DNA of 27,622 nt from Sediminibacterium ginsengisoli (GTDB taxonomy: Bacteria > Bacteroidota > Bacteroidia > Chitinophagales > Chitinophagaceae). The DNA lies in the NCBI GenBank assembly GCA_943324415.2, contig CALPLN020000005.1, positions 1-27,622 on the forward strand, in the 5' to 3' direction. The notes under the pieces are model-generated. The model was not told where the DNA came from. It made no database searches and saw nothing but the letters and a program-made list of their open reading frames with translations. This document shows, piece by piece, positions 1 through 7,932 of this stretch. Numbering within the stretch: the first letter of the stretch is position 1; every line of letters begins with the position of its first letter. The position numbers and the translations under genes were made by a program.

Positions 1-410
1 AAAATAGCTTCTGGGTAAGTGACAATAATCTTCTTATTCCCACCCATAGATATTTTTGTCAAAGCTTCCGTCCTAAGCATTACATGCGAAGGATTTAATA
101 AAGTAAAATTATGTGGCGTTTTAAAAGAAGATGGAAAATAAAATAAATCTAACGCACCAGTGATGCTTTCTATTGAATTGTAAAAATAGGCAGCTTCTTC
201 TGCATCATTTAATACAATGACATGATTGAAACTAGCGGTTTGAGGATTTGTGAAAATGTGTTTTAACACAAATGCTGGCGCAGACCCATTTAAATTTTGC
301 AAGTGCACTTGAAATGGTCTATTTGCACTATCAGACATAGCAATCCCATCTACTATTTTTTTAAGTAGGGGGGATGTGTCGTACCGATCAAACAAAGATT
401 GCTCGTTCAT
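1..410 (-). CDS. mfd: Transcription-repair coupling factor Mfd, N-terminal fragment (cut by window edge)
   Basis: Reading leftward from an ATG at 410 gives 136 residues with no stop before the window edge, so only the N-terminus is seen. It contains the features of the Bacteroidota Mfd N-terminal UvrB-like domain: a glycine-serine 'GSAPAFV' turn, the stretch 'HVIVLNDAEEAAYFYN', a 'YFPSSFKTP' segment, then 'LRTEAL' and 'VTYPEA' at the truncated end. Mfd is a DNA translocase that removes stalled RNA polymerase and recruits UvrA to transcribed-strand lesions; this N-terminal region is the UvrA-binding part. The helicase motifs lie outside the window. A TAnnTTTG promoter box lies 11 bases before the ATG, and the same-strand gene upstream ends 22 bases away. 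Identification rests on recalled family sequence, but the match in motif order is strong. Confidence 0.87.
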   Translation of the reverse strand, partial: MNEQSLFDRYDTSPLLKKIVDGIAMSDSANRPFQVHLQNLNGSAPAFVLKHIFTNPQTASFNHVIVLNDAEEAAYFYNSIESITGALDLFYFPSSFKTPHNFTLLNPSHVMLRTEALTKISMGGNKKIIVTYPEAI

Positions 411-421
411 AGTTCAGTCTG

Positions 422-429
422 CAAAGATA
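422..429 (-). promoter_or_regulatory. Bacteroidota -7 promoter box for mfd
   Basis: On the minus strand this reads TATCTTTG, an exact match to the Bacteroidota -7 consensus TAnnTTTG, ending 11 bases before the mfd ATG. I see no convincing TTG (-33) element at the expected 17-23 base spacing, so mfd could also be read through from the gene upstream. Confidence 0.5.
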
Positions 430-432
430 CAA

Positions 433-879
433 TCAAAAAATAGACGAAGCTGTTATCGTTAAGTCAATTTCTTGATATTGATGCTTCAAAACTTCTACAA
501 AAGCAACGCCTGTGTTCCCTGAAAAAAATGGAATATAGATTCCTTCTTGATAGCCTAATACGATAGTGTATTTGCCTGGACTCAATCTCAGCTTGTATTT
601 GCCATTGATATCTGATTGAACCTGCTTAATTAATTTTGCTTGCACCCCTTTTGCAAAATTGCCTTGTTGAACAATAAGTTGATTGACTTGCGCGGCTTCA
701 TAAACATAAATCATTGTAGAAAAAGGCCTTCCTTTCTGCCTGGACTGGCCCTTTAATGGCATTGTTGCGTCTTTTTGTAGCAATACATGTCCTTTTATAC
801 CCTGCGAACGGATACAAAAACCCATTAAAAAAGGGACAAAAGCGATTAGCAGGAACCAACGGATTCCAAAGTTGCGCAT
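433..879 (-). CDS. Exported protein with carboxypeptidase-regulatory-like beta-sandwich domain
   Basis: This 148-residue protein begins with a positively charged start followed by a hydrophobic stretch at about residues 6-22, which looks like a signal peptide or membrane anchor. A Cys lies at the end of that stretch, but the residue before it is Phe, a poor lipobox, so a lipoprotein is unlikely. The rest resembles a carboxypeptidase regulatory-like (prealbumin-like) domain: 'GIKGHVLLQKD' near the start, a 'DINGKYKLRLSPGKYTIVLGY' type core, and a strand-forming C-terminus. Such domains usually serve as structural or ligand-binding modules in the periplasm. I chose the ATG at 879 rather than a TTG nine codons upstream (906), because the extra residues would precede the hydrophobic segment. 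It lies divergent from the protease gene and 22 bases before mfd. The specific role is unknown. Confidence 0.72.
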   Translation of the reverse strand: MRNFGIRWFLLIAFVPFLMGFCIRSQGIKGHVLLQKDATMPLKGQSRQKGRPFSTMIYVYEAAQVNQLIVQQGNFAKGVQAKLIKQVQSDINGKYKLRLSPGKYTIVLGYQEGIYIPFFSGNTGVAFVEVLKHQYQEIDLTITASSIF

Positions 880-986
880 ATATTCTATTTGTTTAAAGTT
901 ACGCAAAAAAATAGCAGCCTATTTAAACAGGTATTTAAAAGCTGTAAGTTGAGACAATTATAAAGAATTGATTGTAATTTAGAACT

Positions 987-3900
987 ATGAAAAGATGTCT
1001 TTTATTACCCCTCGTTTTTGTTTTATTAGCTCACTTATCAAATGCCCAAGATGCAACAAAAAAAGAGCTGCTGCTCCAAACATCCAACAACCTTGCACTA
1101 GATGCCCGCAACAATTTTTCTAAAGCTGTGCTTGCAGCTAAAGAAAAGGGATGGCCAATTCAATATATCTCACGTAATCAATCGAATGCAAAATTAATTG
1201 GTGTAGATGCAAAAGGCTGGCCTAAATATTATGTTGGATTTGCAGATCCCGTCTCCTCCATCACCATCAATGCCAATAAAGTTTGGCCTGGCGCAGCTTT
1301 GAATTTAAATCTTAGTGGATCTGATGATGTTATGACCAATAAATTGGGCGTTTGGGATGAAGGAAGTCCAAGATTATCCCATAAAGAATTGACAGGCAGA
1401 ATTACACAAAAAGACAATGCTACAGAAATTGTAACACATAGTACACATGTGGCTGGAATTGTAATGAGTAAAGGATTAAATCCTTTAGCAAAAGGAATGG
1501 CTTATAATTTAAAAGGAATTCTAGATTACGATTGGAACAACGACCTATCAGAAATGTCAGCAGCTGCAGCAAATGGTTTACTCATTTCAAACCATTCCTA
1601 CGGTATAGTGACTGGTTGGGATTACAATAGCGATTCTTCTAGATGGCAATTCAATGGCAGATGGAATGAAAAGGAAGATTATCGTTTTGGGTTGTACGAT
1701 CTTGATGCACAAATTCAAGATTCAATTGCTTACAATGCACCCAACTACTTAATTGTAGCTGCCGCGGGGAACAATAGAACAAGTGCTGGTCCTGCTGTCG
1801 GTCAAACCTATTGGAGAAGAAACGAATCGGGTAGATTTTACAATGCAGGCAGTCGACCTGCTGACCTAAGTAGTAATGATACTTATGGTAGTATCTCTTC
1901 GGATAAAAATGCAAAAAATGTTTTAACTGTTGGTGCGGTAAATGGCATACCATCCGAATACAATAAAAAAGAAGATGTGGTGATGAGCAATTTTAGCTCA
2001 TGGGGACCTACTGATGATGGCAGAATCAAGCCCGACATCGTTGCACAAGGCGTGGCAGTCTATGCTCCTATTGCAACAAACGATTCTAGTTATGGGTATC
2101 TTAATGGCACTTCTATGGCATCGCCAGGTGCTGCAGGAAGTTTATTGTTATTGCAAGAATTAAGTCAACGTTTTATTGTCAACGGTGCACCAAAAATTTT
2201 AAAATCAGCTACCGTAAAAGGGCTAGCGATTCACACAGCCAACGAAGCAGGATTTTATCCTGGGCCTGATTATAAATTTGGCTGGGGATTACTCAATATT
2301 GCCGAAGCTGCTCAAGTTTTAAATACTTCATTGACGAATAACAATAGTATCAATAGTCCTCATTTTGTGTATGAAAATACGTTACTCAACGGAGAAAGTA
2401 AATCATATACATTTACGGCTTCTGGAACTCGACCTGTCAAAGCAACTATAGTTTGGACTGATGTCAAAGGAAGTTCCAGTGATTTATTGAATGACCCTAG
2501 TCCAAAGTTGATCAATGATTTAGACTTAACGATTTCGCAGGGAAATAAAACATTCAATACCTGGAATTTAAATCCAAGTAGTCCAGACAATCAAGCATTC
2601 AAAGGAATCAACAATATTGACAATGTTGAAAAGGTAGAAGTGGACACCAGTTTAGTTGGAACCAATTACACAGTCACTGTCAAACATAAAGGAACACTTG
2701 AAAGAGGACAACAAAATTATTCTTTGATTATCAGTGGCGCCGGCGGTACCGCTTATTGTAGCTCTGCTGCAACTAGCTCAGTTGGAACAAAAATTGATAG
2801 TATCCAATTAAATAATATTAAGTTTTCAAAGACAACTGCAGATAATTATGTAGACAATACTTCCCTATTTGTCAATGGCGAATCCAATGGAACCATTTCG
2901 CTATTCATGAAATTAAGCAGTGCTGATGCATCCAACAACAATCGATTTGTTAAAGTATTTATAGATTACAATAACAATGGCGTTTTTGATACAAATGAGT
3001 TGGTGCATACAAGTAGCGCATTAAATAATGGAGACTATAATGCAAGCATCAATCTAAATGGCAATTTAATCATCAACCAGTTTACCAAACTTCGTGTTGT
3101 GGTGACTGAAGCAATTTTAACTACAGATGTAAACGCATGTGGCAATTATACTGCAGGGGAAACTCAAGATTATACACTTAGAGTAGTGAGTCCATCCAAT
3201 GATGTACAAATGATGGAAATCACGAATCCTATCGGTGGTGTTTCTGAAAAAGCAGTTCAATACGTTACCGTCAAAGTTGCCAATAATGGAACAAATAGAC
3301 TTTCAAATCTTCCATTGAATTTAGAAGTTAAAAAAGGCAATACCACTATTTTAAATCTAACCGAAACATTCACAGGCAGATTGTATGGATCAGAAACGAT
3401 GTCCTATACCTTCCAAACTCCGATCCCAATTGAACTAGGCCAAATTTATACCATCTCTGCGTCTGCCACTATTTCAAATGACCAACAACCAGGTAACAAT
3501 GCAATTGTCGCTACCATTATTAGCGCGAACTCAAGTCCAGCAATCACTGGATCTGCAACAGCATGTAATGAAAATGTACAATTGTTGGTGAGCAACCCAA
3601 ATAGCAATGACCAGTATCTCTGGTATGACAAAAACAATGATTTAAGTAGACCCATTGCGATGGGAACAGCAATAAGAACTTCCACTACTGCACAGAATGT
3701 CTATGTTGGAAAGGGATGGAATGGATTTATTGGACCAAAAGACAATACCACTTTAAGCAATTCAGGTGGCTATAACAATTGGGGAAGCAGCTATGGAGAA
3801 TTTGTAAGATTTAACACCAAAGGACCCATTCAATTAGAAACTACAAAATTGTACACTGGCTATGCTGGTAAAATCGAACTTGAATTGAGATCACTTAGTA

Positions 3901-4802
3901 CATTTACAGATTCTACTTATTCATACTATCCTTCTCAGACTCAAAAAGCAATTATACATGTGGTAGCTAGCAGCCCTAATCCAACTCCAGCAACAGGCAC
4001 TTCAGGATCAGGTGCAGCCACACCATTTGTGCAAGGCGATACTGGCAGGGTCTATGCCATTAATATGAACCTCACACAAGCGGGAAACTATATTTTAATT
4101 GCACGATGTTTAGATAGTGCGACCATTTTTAGAAACAATAATATTACAACGACTAACCACCCATTTGGCCCAACCGTACTTGCAACAATTACGGGCAACT
4201 GGGCAGGTGCAAATTTTGAGAAGTTTTATTATTTCTTCTATAATATGCAAATCAGCACTCCTCAACATGAAACTGCCCTTAGTAAAATTCCAGTAATCTT
4301 GACTGCTAAACCTATTATATCACAAATAGGTATAGACAGTTTAAATACCATCTCAGCAGATAGTTATCAATGGTTCATCAATGATGAATATATCAATGGC
4401 GCAACAAACAGAGGAATAAAAGTTACAAAGAATGCAATGTATAAAGTGAGTACCACCACTGGAACTTGTACCAATTATTCTGATAATAAACTCGTATTAA
4501 TTACCGATATCCCTCAAGCTCCGACTAAAGAGATTGGATTAAAAATAGTATCTACAGATTATGTCGAGAATATTATAAAAGGAAATCAATTCTTCATTCA
4601 ATTTAATAATGTCAAAACCAATTCTATTGGATTAAGCATCTTAAATAGCAATGGCGTGACCGTATTTCAGAAAGATAAATTAAACAATCAAAATACAGCC
4701 CAGGCAGTTCAAGTGCCTACACTGACTACTGGTATTTATTTTGTTAAAGTATTTGCGAACAATAAAGTATACGTCCAAAGCGTATTTGTAACCAATAATT
4801 AA
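987..4802 (+). CDS. Secreted subtilisin-like (S8) serine protease with GEVED and CARDB-like domains and a type IX secretion sorting domain
   Basis: This 1271-residue protein starts with a clear Sec signal peptide (residues 1-20, cleavage near 'SNAQ'). The S8 catalytic domain holds the triad: Asp124 in 'GVWDEG', His151 in 'HSTHVAG' (Ser where Gly is usual) and Ser376 in 'NGTSMASP', with the oxyanion Asn262 in 'AAAGNN'. After it come a beta-rich P-like domain (about 455-585), a GEVED-like domain (about 635-735, with 'FIDYNNNGVFD' and 'GETQDYTLRV'), a CARDB-like stretch (about 738-830), an Ig-like region, and a C-terminal T9SS type A sorting domain (about 1195-1271, 'TTGIYFVKV' near the end). 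It should cross the inner membrane by Sec and the outer membrane by the type IX system, to act at the surface or outside the cell as a degradative endopeptidase. The substrate is unknown. An oxidoreductase gene follows after 6 bases. Confidence 0.93.
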   Translation: MKRCLLLPLVFVLLAHLSNAQDATKKELLLQTSNNLALDARNNFSKAVLAAKEKGWPIQYISRNQSNAKLIGVDAKGWPKYYVGFADPVSSITINANKVWPGAALNLNLSGSDDVMTNKLGVWDEGSPRLSHKELTGRITQKDNATEIVTHSTHVAGIVMSKGLNPLAKGMAYNLKGILDYDWNNDLSEMSAAAANGLLISNHSYGIVTGWDYNSDSSRWQFNGRWNEKEDYRFGLYDLDAQIQDSIAYNAPNYLIVAAAGNNRTSAGPAVGQTYWRRNESGRFYNAGSRPADLSSNDTYGSISSDKNAKNVLTVGAVNGIPSEYNKKEDVVMSNFSSWGPTDDGRIKPDIVAQGVAVYAPIATNDSSYGYLNGTSMASPGAAGSLLLLQELSQRFIVNGAPKILKSATVKGLAIHTANEAGFYPGPDYKFGWGLLNIAEAAQVLNTSLTNNNSINSPHFVYENTLLNGESKSYTFTASGTRPVKATIVWTDVKGSSSDLLNDPSPKLINDLDLTISQGNKTFNTWNLNPSSPDNQAFKGINNIDNVEKVEVDTSLVGTNYTVTVKHKGTLERGQQNYSLIISGAGGTAYCSSAATSSVGTKIDSIQLNNIKFSKTTADNYVDNTSLFVNGESNGTISLFMKLSSADASNNNRFVKVFIDYNNNGVFDTNELVHTSSALNNGDYNASINLNGNLIINQFTKLRVVVTEAILTTDVNACGNYTAGETQDYTLRVVSPSNDVQMMEITNPIGGVSEKAVQYVTVKVANNGTNRLSNLPLNLEVKKGNTTILNLTETFTGRLYGSETMSYTFQTPIPIELGQIYTISASATISNDQQPGNNAIVATIISANSSPAITGSATACNENVQLLVSNPNSNDQYLWYDKNNDLSRPIAMGTAIRTSTTAQNVYVGKGWNGFIGPKDNTTLSNSGGYNNWGSSYGEFVRFNTKGPIQLETTKLYTGYAGKIELELRSLSTFTDSTYSYYPSQTQKAIIHVVASSPNPTPATGTSGSGAATPFVQGDTGRVYAINMNLTQAGNYILIARCLDSATIFRNNNITTTNHPFGPTVLATITGNWAGANFEKFYYFFYNMQISTPQHETALSKIPVILTAKPIISQIGIDSLNTISADSYQWFINDEYINGATNRGIKVTKNAMYKVSTTTGTCTNYSDNKLVLITDIPQAPTKEIGLKIVSTDYVENIIKGNQFFIQFNNVKTNSIGLSILNSNGVTVFQKDKLNNQNTAQAVQVPTLTTGIYFVKVFANNKVYVQSVFVTNN

Positions 4803-4808
4803 TTCACT

Positions 4809-5540
4809 ATGTTACAACCCTGGCAGGATGCGGTAGTCACTAAAATTATTCAGGAAACGCCTAGCACTAAACGCTTTTGGCTTGCCTTGACAAGTGGTAA
4901 TGTGTTTGATTTCACGCCAGGACAATTTGTTACCTTAGACCTCCCTATTCACGAACAAAAAAATAAGCGATGGAGAAGTTACTCTATTGCATCGGCACCA
5001 AGTAATAGCAATGAATTTGAATTGGTCATTGTACATTTAGAAGGTGGCGCTGGTACTACTTATTTATTCAACGAAGTGACCTTAGGCTCAGTCATTAAAT
5101 TGAGAGGCCCTCAAGGTGTTTTTGTTTTGCCGAATGAAATTTCAACAGACCTTTATTTTATTTGCACTGGAACTGGGGTTGCACCATTTAGGTCCATGAT
5201 TCTGGATATCCATCAAAAGAAAACACCCCATCAGAATATCCATTTATTATTTGGCTGTAGACAATATACAGATTGCTTGTATGGCCAAGAATTTAAAACA
5301 CTAGAAGCTTCGGAGCCCAATTTTTATTACCATCCTAGTTTTTCAAGAGAAACGGAAATACGCGAAGGCGCCAACCCTGGATATGTGCATGCAACCTATA
5401 AAAAATTACTAGATGCAGGTGCAAGCAAAGAGGCACAATTTTATATCTGTGGATGGAAGAACATGGTGGACGAGGCAAGGACCAGCTTGGCCGATTTAGG
5501 CATTCCAAAAAATCAAATCCATTTTGAATTGTACGGATAA
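4809..5540 (+). CDS. FAD-dependent oxidoreductase of the ferredoxin/flavodoxin-NADP+ reductase family
   Basis: This 243-residue cytoplasmic protein has the two-domain FNR layout. An N-terminal FAD-binding barrel carries the flavin motif R56-S-Y58-S59 and a 'GTTYLF' segment for the flavin phosphates. The C-terminal NAD(P) domain has 'ICTGTGVAPFRSM' (119-130), 'FGCR' (148-151) and 'YICGWKNMV' (212-220), and the chain ends near an aromatic residue (Tyr242), as in many FNRs that stack on the isoalloxazine ring. It should move electrons between NAD(P)H and a small redox protein. No 2Fe-2S cysteine cluster is present, so it is the simple reductase form. It starts 6 bases after the protease stop and so probably shares its transcript, but no functional link is evident. 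It ends at a strong terminator. The partner and the NADH versus NADPH preference cannot be read from the sequence. Confidence 0.85.
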   Translation: MLQPWQDAVVTKIIQETPSTKRFWLALTSGNVFDFTPGQFVTLDLPIHEQKNKRWRSYSIASAPSNSNEFELVIVHLEGGAGTTYLFNEVTLGSVIKLRGPQGVFVLPNEISTDLYFICTGTGVAPFRSMILDIHQKKTPHQNIHLLFGCRQYTDCLYGQEFKTLEASEPNFYYHPSFSRETEIREGANPGYVHATYKKLLDAGASKEAQFYICGWKNMVDEARTSLADLGIPKNQIHFELYG

Positions 5541-5578
5541 AAAAAGCGCCCAAATCTAATAAGACTGGGCGCTTTTTT
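5541..5578. terminator. Bidirectional rho-independent terminator between convergent genes
   Basis: The stem GCGCCCA/TGGGCGC (5546-5552 with 5566-5572) has a 13-base loop. It is preceded by a run of A and followed by a run of T, so it can end transcription from both strands. It separates the oxidoreductase gene from glyS. Confidence 0.88.
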
Positions 5579-5592
5579 ATAGAAGCAATTTT

Positions 5593-7041
5593 TTAAGCTA
5601 TATGTTGTAAAACCAAGGCCTTTACTTCGCTCATTGGAATTCTTTCCTGCTTCATACTATCTCTATAACGTATCGTTACTGTATTGTCTTCCTTAGTTTG
5701 ATGATCAATCGTCACACAGAACGGTGTACCAATCGCATCCTGTCTTCTGTAACGCTTTCCAATAGCATCTTTTTCTTCGTAGAAGCAATGGAATGAAGGC
5801 TTACACTCGTCCATTAAGGCTTTAGCCAATTCTGGCAAGCCATCTTTTTTAGTCAACGGCAATATGGCCAATTTTAAAGGTGCAATTTTTGCAGGCAAAT
5901 GCAATACCACCCTTGAATCTGAAGTGCCGTCTTCTTTATTGATCACTTCTTCCTCATAGGAGTTGGATAAAAGCAATAAAAACATTCTATCCAATACAAT
6001 CGAAGTTTCAATGACATAAGGCACATAATGCTGATTGATTTCAGTATCAAAGTATTGCAATTTCTTTTTGCTGAATTCTTGATGACGCGTTAAATCAAAA
6101 TCAGTTCTTGAGTGAATCCCTTCCACTTCCTTGAATCCAAATGGGAATTCATATTCAATATCTAAAGCTGCATCTGCATAGTGCGCTAATTTAATATGAT
6201 CATGAAAGCGGTATTTGTCTGCAGCAATGCCTAAACTCAAATGCCATTTCATACGCTCGTTCTTCCAATGTTCATACCATTCTTTCTGGGTGCCTGGCTT
6301 AACAAAAAATTGCATTTCCATTTGCTCAAATTCACGCATTCTAAAAATGAACTGACGTGCGACAATTTCGTTTCTAAACGCCTTCCCTGTTTGTGCAATA
6401 CCGAAAGGAATCTTCATCCTCGCTGTTTTTTGTACATTCAAGAAATTCACAAAAATACCTTGAGCCGTTTCTGGTCTTAAATAAATTGTATTCGCGTCTT
6501 CGGCAACTGAACCTAATTCAGTAGAGAACATGAGATTAAACTGACGAATCTCTGTCCAATTACTTGTGCCACTTACACTACACTGTATTTTATTAGATTG
6601 AATCAAATCACCCAATCCTGCAAAATCATCATTCGCTAACAAGATCTCCATGTCAGCTAATAATTTATCCGCAGCAGCCTGATCTCCTTTCTCAATTAAT
6701 TTATCCGCATGTGCTTCAATTAAATGATCTACTCGGTATCTTTTTTTACTATCCTTATTGTCGATCAATGGATCACTAAAACTATCCACGTGGCCACTCG
6801 CCTTCCAAGTTGTTGGATGCATGAATATTGCAGCATCTATACCAACAATATTGTCGTTCATCTGCGTCATGCTATTCCACCAATAGTCACGAATGTTCTT
6901 CTTCATCTGTGCGCCATAAGGACCATAATCATACACTGCACTTAATCCATCATAGATTTCGCTACTCGGGAACACGAATCCATATTCTTTGGCATGCGAA
7001 ATGATCGCTTGTAATGTATTGTCTGTAACTGTCTTACTCAT
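5593..7041 (-). CDS. glyS: Glycyl-tRNA synthetase, homodimeric class II type
   Basis: This 482-residue enzyme charges tRNA-Gly with glycine in the cytoplasm. It is the eukaryote/archaea-like alpha2 type used by Bacteroidota, not the alpha2-beta2 type. Visible signatures are 'AVYDYGPYG' near the N-terminus, 'RPETAQGIFVNF', class II motif 2 ('GKAFRNEI' followed by 'FRMREFEQMEMQFF'), the motif 3 region 'ETSIVLDRMF', and a C-terminal anticodon-binding domain with 'DAIGKRYRRQDAIGTPFCVT'. I start it at the ATG at 7041; a TTG three codons upstream is also open, but it overlaps a promoter-like box at 7048-7055. Motif 3 has Val (residue 349) where I recall Gly in relatives. The gene lies 27 bases after mazG on the same strand. 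Confidence 0.95.
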   Translation of the reverse strand: MSKTVTDNTLQAIISHAKEYGFVFPSSEIYDGLSAVYDYGPYGAQMKKNIRDYWWNSMTQMNDNIVGIDAAIFMHPTTWKASGHVDSFSDPLIDNKDSKKRYRVDHLIEAHADKLIEKGDQAAADKLLADMEILLANDDFAGLGDLIQSNKIQCSVSGTSNWTEIRQFNLMFSTELGSVAEDANTIYLRPETAQGIFVNFLNVQKTARMKIPFGIAQTGKAFRNEIVARQFIFRMREFEQMEMQFFVKPGTQKEWYEHWKNERMKWHLSLGIAADKYRFHDHIKLAHYADAALDIEYEFPFGFKEVEGIHSRTDFDLTRHQEFSKKKLQYFDTEINQHYVPYVIETSIVLDRMFLLLLSNSYEEEVINKEDGTSDSRVVLHLPAKIAPLKLAILPLTKKDGLPELAKALMDECKPSFHCFYEEKDAIGKRYRRQDAIGTPFCVTIDHQTKEDNTVTIRYRDSMKQERIPMSEVKALVLQHIA

Positions 7042-7047
7042 AGTTTG

Positions 7048-7055
7048 CAAATATA
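7048..7055 (-). promoter_or_regulatory. Bacteroidota -7 promoter box immediately before glyS
   Basis: The minus strand reads TATATTTG, a perfect TAnnTTTG match, ending only 6 bases before the glyS ATG. If used, it would give an mRNA with almost no leader. No clear TTG element is seen at the -33 position. Confidence 0.45.
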
Positions 7056-7068
7056 GGTCGAGAAAAGA

Positions 7069-7410
7069 TTATGGTTGTAATTTTTCATTGTTTTGGTGCC
7101 TTTCTTTGTCTCGATTGGTTTTCTTTTGCATATTCTTCTCCAATGCCGCTGTTAAATCAACACCTGTTTGATTGGCTAGGCAAATCAGTACAAAAAGTAC
7201 GTCCGCCATTTCATCTCCCAGATCTGCACTTGCCTCTTTATTTTTAAAGGATTGATCACCATATTTACGCACCATCAACCTAGATAATTCCCCCACTTCC
7301 TCCATCAAGACACCCAAATTGGTTAACTCACTAAAGTATTTCACCCCAATGGTTTTGATCCATTGATCTACTTGGTCTTGTGCCGCTTGTATTGTTATTT
7401 GATTTGACAT
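7069..7410 (-). CDS. MazG-type nucleotide pyrophosphohydrolase
   Basis: This 113-residue all-helical protein has the single-domain MazG/dUTPase-fold signature: E37-E38-x-x-E41 in 'LMEEVGELS' and D66-E67-x-x-D70 in 'LGDEMADVLFVLICLAN'. These acidic residues bind Mg2+ in enzymes that cleave (d)NTPs to the monophosphate and pyrophosphate. The short form probably cleans up non-standard nucleotides; the exact substrate cannot be told. I start it at the ATG at 7410, one base after the dtd stop, rather than at an upstream TTG that would overlap dtd. The tight spacing implies translation coupled to dtd. The C-terminal tail is Lys/Asn/Glu-rich and probably disordered. Confidence 0.88.
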   Translation of the reverse strand: MSNQITIQAAQDQVDQWIKTIGVKYFSELTNLGVLMEEVGELSRLMVRKYGDQSFKNKEASADLGDEMADVLFVLICLANQTGVDLTAALEKNMQKKTNRDKERHQNNEKLQP

Positions 7411-7411
7411 C

Positions 7412-7864
7412 TTATTCTCTGTTTTTTGAATCAATTAAAATGGTGACTGGCCCATCGTTTAAAAGTGCCACTTTCATATCTGCCCCAAATTGACCGGTGG
7501 CAATTGGTTTGCCTAAATCCTTGGTCAATTGCAGGATCATTTGTTCGTAGATTGGAATAGCTATTTCAGGCTTAGCAGCTGCAATATAAGATGGCCGATT
7601 GCCCTTTTTAGTTGCGGCATACAAAGTAAATTGGCTAATCAACAAGATGTCGCCGCCCATATCTTGGACACTTTGGTTCATGACCCCTTCTGCATCATCA
7701 AATATGCGCAATTGTACCAACTTATTGGAAATCCATTGAATGTCATCGTCGGTGTCCTCATTGTGGATCCCCAATAAGACCAATAAACCTGCTTGAATGG
7801 CCCCAATTAACTCCCCGTCAACTTTGACATTGGCCTCTGATACTCTTTGAATTACGACTCTCAT
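7412..7864 (-). CDS. dtd: D-aminoacyl-tRNA deacylase
   Basis: This 150-residue protein has the full length and hallmarks of bacterial Dtd: the N-terminal 'MRVVIQRVSEANV', the catalytic-site motif 'SQFTLYA' (77-83) and the C-terminal 'NDGPVT' with the Gly-cisPro pair (138-139) that gives chiral proofreading. It hydrolyses D-amino acids (and Gly) from mischarged tRNAs in the cytoplasm. It leads the minus-strand run dtd-mazG-glyS. The pairing with glyS fits, since Dtd also removes Gly mischarged onto tRNA-Ala, but that link is inference. It begins with ATG and is divergent from the flippase gene across 68 bases. Confidence 0.96.
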   Translation of the reverse strand: MRVVIQRVSEANVKVDGELIGAIQAGLLVLLGIHNEDTDDDIQWISNKLVQLRIFDDAEGVMNQSVQDMGGDILLISQFTLYAATKKGNRPSYIAAAKPEIAIPIYEQMILQLTKDLGKPIATGQFGADMKVALLNDGPVTILIDSKNRE

Positions 7865-7932
7865 AAGGATGCTATTTACGGCATGAAGATAAACAAAACT
7901 ATTTTCACTAATTTAGCTGTAATTTCAACGCC

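Noticed and set aside
880..906. Upstream TTG start giving a 157-residue exported protein
   Set aside because: The nine extra residues would precede the signal-like segment, and the ATG at 879 gives a normal N-terminus.
1651..1953. 100-residue minus-strand frame inside the protease gene
   Set aside because: It is antisense to the S8 catalytic domain, rich in His/Gln/Tyr with no recognisable motif, and fully explained as a shadow of the real gene.
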